This document shows positions 5,069-7,974 of a stretch of 7,974 nucleotides of DNA, piece by piece. The stretch is from the NCBI GenBank assembly GCA_024275815.1, contig JAJRYI010000089.1:1-7974 (forward strand), given 5' to 3'. How positions within the stretch are numbered: position 1 is the first letter of the stretch; each line of letters begins with the position of its first letter. The stretch is from Actinomycetes bacterium (GTDB lineage: Bacteria; Actinomycetota; Acidimicrobiia; Spongiisociales; UBA5794). The notes beneath the pieces were generated by a model. It made no database searches. It was not told the DNA's origin and saw only the letters and a list, made by a program, of their open reading frames with translations. Position numbers and translations under genes: made by a program.

Positions 5069-5773
5069 GTGCAGATTCTCGAGAGGGGCGACGACCTGAC
5101 CGAGATGGCTCGCGACGTGATCGCCGGGGGTGCCGACGCCGTTGGAGTCGCAGGCGGCGACGGATCGCTCGGATACGTCGCGCAGGCCACGATCGAAGCC
5201 GGAATCCCCTTCATCTGTGTTGCCGCAGGTACCCGGAACCACTTCGCCCGCGATCTCGGCCTCGACCGTTCGGATCTCATCGGTGCGATCGACGCCTTCA
5301 ACGGTGAGGTCCGCATGATCGACCACGCAACGGTGAACGGACGGGTGTTCCTGAACGTGGTATCTATGGGTATCTACGCCGAGACCGTGAGCGACCCCGC
5401 GTATCGCGACGCCAAGATCGAGACTGCCAGGCGGACGCTCGAGTCCCTTGCTCAGTCCGGAGCCACCTACGACCTTCGCCACACCGACCGGGACGGCCGT
5501 CGTCACGACTCGGCCGACCTCATCATGGTGAGCTGCGGGCCGTACCAGATCAAGGGTGCGTTGATCGACATCGGCAAGCGTCCCCGTCTCGATTCCGGTG
5601 TCCTCGGGATCCTCACCTTGTCGGCCCCCGATCCGGTAGCGGCGATCGAGGCAGCGACCCTCTCGGTGGTCGGTGCGATCGACCGCTATGAGGGGTGGAG
5701 TCAGTGGGGGCAGAGGAGTTCGACGTCGAGTCCGGTTCGTCCCTGGCGCTGGGGATCGACGGTGAATCGGTGA
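5069..5773 (+). CDS. Kinase-domain fragment of the diacylglycerol kinase gene
   Basis: The 234-residue frame from GTG 5069 is the continuation of the gene beyond the TAG; no Shine-Dalgarno precedes the GTG, so independent translation is doubtful. It holds the catalytic signature GGDGS (5153-5167), the nucleotide and lipid site AAGTRNHFARDLGL, and NVVSMGIYAE and KRPRLDSGVLGILTL, all in the usual DAGKc order. Members phosphorylate diacylglycerol or related lipids with ATP. The family match holds to about residue 210 (VGAIDRYEGW). The last 20 or so residues (from QWGQRSSTSS) do not fit the family because the frame changes at the G run 5706-5710. Confidence 0.7.
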   Translation: MQILERGDDLTEMARDVIAGGADAVGVAGGDGSLGYVAQATIEAGIPFICVAAGTRNHFARDLGLDRSDLIGAIDAFNGEVRMIDHATVNGRVFLNVVSMGIYAETVSDPAYRDAKIETARRTLESLAQSGATYDLRHTDRDGRRHDSADLIMVSCGPYQIKGALIDIGKRPRLDSGVLGILTLSAPDPVAAIEAATLSVVGAIDRYEGWSQWGQRSSTSSPVRPWRWGSTVNR

Positions 5774-5940
5774 GGATGGAGTCGCCGGTCCACTTCGAGG
5801 TTCATGCCGGGTCGTTCCCGGTGGCTGTTCCTCGAGGAACACCGTACGGCCCCCGTGTTCGTACCGATCGGCAGTGTCCAGTGGCTCGAGCGGCTGTGGG
5901 TCGTTGTCGTGGGAGAGACGACTCCCTGACGGGTCGTCGT

Positions 5941-5946
5941 TACGAT
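5941..5946 (+). promoter_or_regulatory. Possible -10 box for glyA
   Basis: TACGAT stands 50 bases before the glyA ATG and fits TAnnnT. Transcription from about 5953 would give a leader of some 44 bases. A promoter here would let glyA be expressed independently of the broken kinase gene upstream. The -35 hexamer is not clear. Confidence 0.35.
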
Positions 5947-5979
5947 CCGGCTCGAGATGCCGGGACCCCGGGGACGAGA

Positions 5980-5996
5980 GACGAGGACAGACCACC
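5980..5996 (+). promoter_or_regulatory. Ribosome binding site for glyA
   Basis: GAGGA followed by CAGACCACC precedes ATG 5997, a 9-base spacer. It fixes the start at MSHFTGKLADVDPEIF, which matches where GlyA proteins begin, and excludes the upstream extension of the frame to 5874. Confidence 0.6.
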
Positions 5997-7256
5997 ATGA
6001 GCCACTTCACAGGGAAGCTTGCCGACGTCGATCCGGAGATCTTCGTGGCACTCGAAGCCGAGACCACCCGCCAGCGCGACGGTGTCGAGCTGATCGCATC
6101 GGAGAACCTGGTCAGCCTCGCAACGCTCGAGGCGATCGGATCGCCGATGGTCAACAAGACCGTCGAGGGGTACCCCGGTGGCCGGTACTACGGCGGTGCA
6201 GAGAACGCCGACCGGGTCGAGTCGCTTGCGATCGAACGCGCAAAGGAGCTCTTCGGTGCTACCTACGCCAACGTCCAGCCACACTCGGGATCCCAGGCGA
6301 ACCTTGCCGTATTCCTCGCGTTCCTCACCCCCGGCGACACGGTGCTGTCCATGGACCTGTCATCGGGTGGTCACCTCAGCCACGGCGCCGGACCGAACAT
6401 CTCAGGGAAGTGGTTCGACATCGCCACCTACGGTGTCGGTGGCGATGGGCTCCTCGACTACGACGCGATGGCCGAGACCGCCAGGGCGAGGTCACCCAAG
6501 CTCATCATCGCTGGGGGCTCCGCGTACCCCCGTGCCATCGACTTCGACCGTTTCCGCTCCGTGGCCGATGAGGTCGGGGCGATCCTGCTCGTCGACATGG
6601 CGCACTGGGCAGGCCTGGTGGCTGCCGGACTGCACCCCGACCCGGTACCCGTCGCCGACGTCGTCACGGCAACGACGTACAAGAACCTGCGCGGTGTGCG
6701 TGGCGGGTTCATCCTGTCACACCGTGGCGACCTGGCCCGCAAGCTGAACTCGGCGGTGTTCCCCGGGGTGCAGGGGTCGGTGATCCTCAACGCAGTTGCA
6801 GCCAAAGCGGTCGCGTTCCATGAGGCGATGACGCCCGAGTTCGCGACGTACGCACAGGGTGTGCTCGACAACGCCCGGGCTCTGGCGGCAGCGCTCGTCG
6901 AGCGCGACGTCACCGTGCTGACGGGTGGCACCGATACGCCGCTCCTGCTCGTCGATCTGCGGCCGTTGGGCATTACAGGGGCAGCTGCATCCGATGTGCT
7001 CGAGCATGCTGGGCTCACCGCCAACAAGAACGGCGTCCCCGACGATCCCGAGTCGCCGAGGGTCACCTCCGGTCTGCGCCTCGGATCGTCTGCAGGCACC
7101 GCGCGTGGCCTGGGCACCGAAGAGTTCACCCGTATCGGTCACTGGATCGCCGACATCCTCGAAGCGATGGCAGCGGACAACGACGAAGCAGTAGCAGCGG
7201 TCGTGAGGGGCGACGTCCAAGCAATGGTGTCGCGGTTCCCGATCTATTCGATCTGA
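5997..7256 (+). CDS. glyA: Serine hydroxymethyltransferase, divergent (glyA-type)
   Basis: A 419-residue PLP enzyme of the GlyA family, normally interconverting serine and glycine with tetrahydrofolate as one-carbon carrier, in the cytosol. Numbering coincides with E. coli GlyA up to the active site: IASEN near 34-38, EGYPG and RYYGG near 57-65, VQPHSGSQAN, GGHLSHG, VDMAH with Asp200 and His203, and the PLP Lys229. Arg361, in TSGLRLG, matches the carboxylate-binding Arg363. Several residues are unusual. Tyr228 replaces the His before the lysine (TATTYKNLRG instead of TTTHKTL). GRYYGG replaces KRYYGG. GVQGSVILN replaces GGQGGPLMH. SSAGTARG replaces TPA-x-TTRG. It may therefore be a paralogue with another substrate preference, such as an alpha-methylserine or aldolase-type SHMT, rather than the main housekeeping copy. 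The ATG overlaps the TGA of the restored kinase frame (ATGA). Confidence 0.9.
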   Translation: MSHFTGKLADVDPEIFVALEAETTRQRDGVELIASENLVSLATLEAIGSPMVNKTVEGYPGGRYYGGAENADRVESLAIERAKELFGATYANVQPHSGSQANLAVFLAFLTPGDTVLSMDLSSGGHLSHGAGPNISGKWFDIATYGVGGDGLLDYDAMAETARARSPKLIIAGGSAYPRAIDFDRFRSVADEVGAILLVDMAHWAGLVAAGLHPDPVPVADVVTATTYKNLRGVRGGFILSHRGDLARKLNSAVFPGVQGSVILNAVAAKAVAFHEAMTPEFATYAQGVLDNARALAAALVERDVTVLTGGTDTPLLLVDLRPLGITGAAASDVLEHAGLTANKNGVPDDPESPRVTSGLRLGSSAGTARGLGTEEFTRIGHWIADILEAMAADNDEAVAAVVRGDVQAMVSRFPIYSI

Positions 7257-7260
7257 GCCG

Positions 7261-7974
7261 TCAGTCGTCGTCGAAGGCCGTGACGAAGTCGATGAGCTGC
7301 TCGACGGCGTTGACGAGCGGCGTTTCCAGGTCGCGGTACGACGAGACGGATTCGAGGACCCGACCCCAGAACGGGCCAGGCTGAATCGTCATTCCGAGGC
7401 GGTCGATGATGCCCTCTTTCCACGGTTCCCCCTGGGGAACCTCCGGCCAGGCGGCGATCCCGATCGTCGTCGGCTTGATCGCCTGCCAGATGTCGACGTA
7501 GGGGTGGCCGCAGATCAGAACCTCACGTTCGGTGATGTCCCCTGCGATACGGGACTCCTTAGAACCCTCGACGAGGTGATCGAGCAGAACGCCGAGCCTT
7601 CGGCTTCGTCCGGGTTGGAACTGTTCGACGGCCGCTGCGAGGTCGTCGGCTCCGTGGAGCGGTTCGACCACGATGCCTTCGATGCGCAGGTCGTCGCCCC
7701 AGATCTTCTCGATGAGTTCAGCGTCGTGGATGCCTTCGACCCAGATACGGCTCGCCCGTGCCACGCGTGCCCGGGTCCGGCCGGCGTCGATCGATCCCGA
7801 CGCGGTGAACCGGGCCGGGCGTCGGGGCACCTCGGCCGGGCGTCTGAGCGCAACGCGGATGCCCTGATGCAGCATTGCACCGTCGTGCGCGGCGAACGTT
7901 CTGTGGTTGCCGCCGGCGTCGACGAGCACGACCTCCTTGCCGGGTGTGAACTCGGTGACCGTGCCGAGGAACCG
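7261..7974 (-). CDS. DUF3097 family protein (5'-truncated)
   Basis: The frame is open to the right edge, so the start is missing; 237 residues are visible, counted from the edge. It is recognised as DUF3097, a conserved actinobacterial family, by ARVARASRIWVEG then HDAELIEKIWGDD (70-95), GVLLDHLVEGSKESRIA (128-144), CGHPYVDIWQA (155-165), AWPEVPQG then PWKEG, and a C-terminal LIDFVTAFDDD. Function is not established. The pair WVEG-x-HDAE and GVLLDH-x-x-x-GSKE resembles the glutamate and aspartate motifs of a Toprim fold, which would suggest a nucleic-acid role, but that is my inference. GTG 7929 is not the start, because family-like sequence (RFLGTVTEF) continues to the edge. It converges on glyA with a 4-base gap, leaving no room for a separate terminator. 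Confidence 0.88.
   Translation of the reverse strand, partial: RFLGTVTEFTPGKEVVLVDAGGNHRTFAAHDGAMLHQGIRVALRRPAEVPRRPARFTASGSIDAGRTRARVARASRIWVEGIHDAELIEKIWGDDLRIEGIVVEPLHGADDLAAAVEQFQPGRSRRLGVLLDHLVEGSKESRIAGDITEREVLICGHPYVDIWQAIKPTTIGIAAWPEVPQGEPWKEGIIDRLGMTIQPGPFWGRVLESVSSYRDLETPLVNAVEQLIDFVTAFDDD

Larger units (their letters stand above)
4604..6000 (+). pseudogene. Membrane-linked diacylglycerol kinase family gene, broken twice
   Basis: Read through its lesions this is one gene: a hydrophobic N-terminal domain followed by a diacylglycerol/sphingosine-type lipid kinase (DAGKc, YegS/BmrU-like). The first lesion is TAG at 5054-5056, codon 151, in the same frame as the kinase sequence on both sides (LAAIAA, stop, RGIDVQIL). 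The second is a frame change at the G run 5706-5710: the original frame ends at 5773 in unrelated residues, while adding one G gives SQWGAEEFDVESG, continuing GIDGESVRMESPVHFEV, the usual C-terminal strands of the family. The true end is unclear. The restored frame runs to TGA 5998-6000 but looks non-protein-like after about 5850. A third small indel returning to the first frame would end at 5929 (PVFVPIGSVQWLERLW). The rest is well conserved, so the decay is recent or the lesions are sequence errors. Confidence 0.7.

Noticed and set aside
4868..6157. 429-residue minus-strand frame antisense to the lipid kinase and glyA
   Set aside because: It runs through two genes with clear family motifs on the plus strand and has no recognisable domain itself. 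Its length is a result of base composition.
1..7974. A defence, phage, biosynthetic or other multi-gene novel system
   Set aside because: The genes are mostly unrelated housekeeping or single conserved-family genes on alternating strands. There is no integrase, transposase, toxin-antitoxin pair or co-directional accessory cluster.

Overview
The window is G+C-rich bacterial chromosome with closely packed genes on both strands. A DUF3097 protein, a family known mainly from Actinobacteria, points to an actinobacterium, as do GTG starts and promoters whose -10 boxes (TAGCGT, TAGCCT, TACGAT) sit just upstream of start codons. A marine or soil acidimicrobial lineage would fit, but the sequence alone does not settle this.

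Layout from left to right. An alpha/beta hydrolase of the hormone-sensitive-lipase type (+) enters from the left edge and ends at 804. Converging on it is a small DUF4262 protein (-, 995-1501). A divergent promoter region separates that from a small, unrecognised protein with one C-terminal membrane helix (+, 1742-2107), preceded by a well-placed Shine-Dalgarno and a 13-codon reading frame that overlaps its start. About 545 bases without a credible gene follow (2108-2653). They hold degenerate tandem repeats and a 170-bp imperfect inverted repeat. Next come hypoxanthine phosphoribosyltransferase (hpt, -, 2654-3187) and a YcaD-like MFS transporter (-, 3254-4498), separated by a perfect 10-bp inverted repeat. 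Divergent from the transporter is a membrane-linked diacylglycerol-kinase-family gene (+, 4604 to about 6000), broken by an in-frame TAG and by a one-base loss in a G run. A serine hydroxymethyltransferase (glyA type, +, 5997-7256) with several non-standard active-site residues follows. It converges, with a 4-bp gap, on a DUF3097 gene (-, 7261 to the right edge).

The identifiable functions are housekeeping: purine salvage (Hpt), one-carbon or amino-acid metabolism (GlyA), lipid phosphorylation (the broken kinase) and export (MFS). They do not form a pathway. I see no defence system, CRISPR array, prophage, transposase, tRNA or rRNA. The points most worth a second look are the repeat block at 2108-2653, the double lesion in the lipid kinase, the His-to-Tyr change next to the PLP lysine of GlyA, and the short overlapping reading frame (or single-base loss) before the tail-anchored protein. 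Two of the three apparent lesions are explained by one missing G, so assembly or sequencing error is a live alternative.
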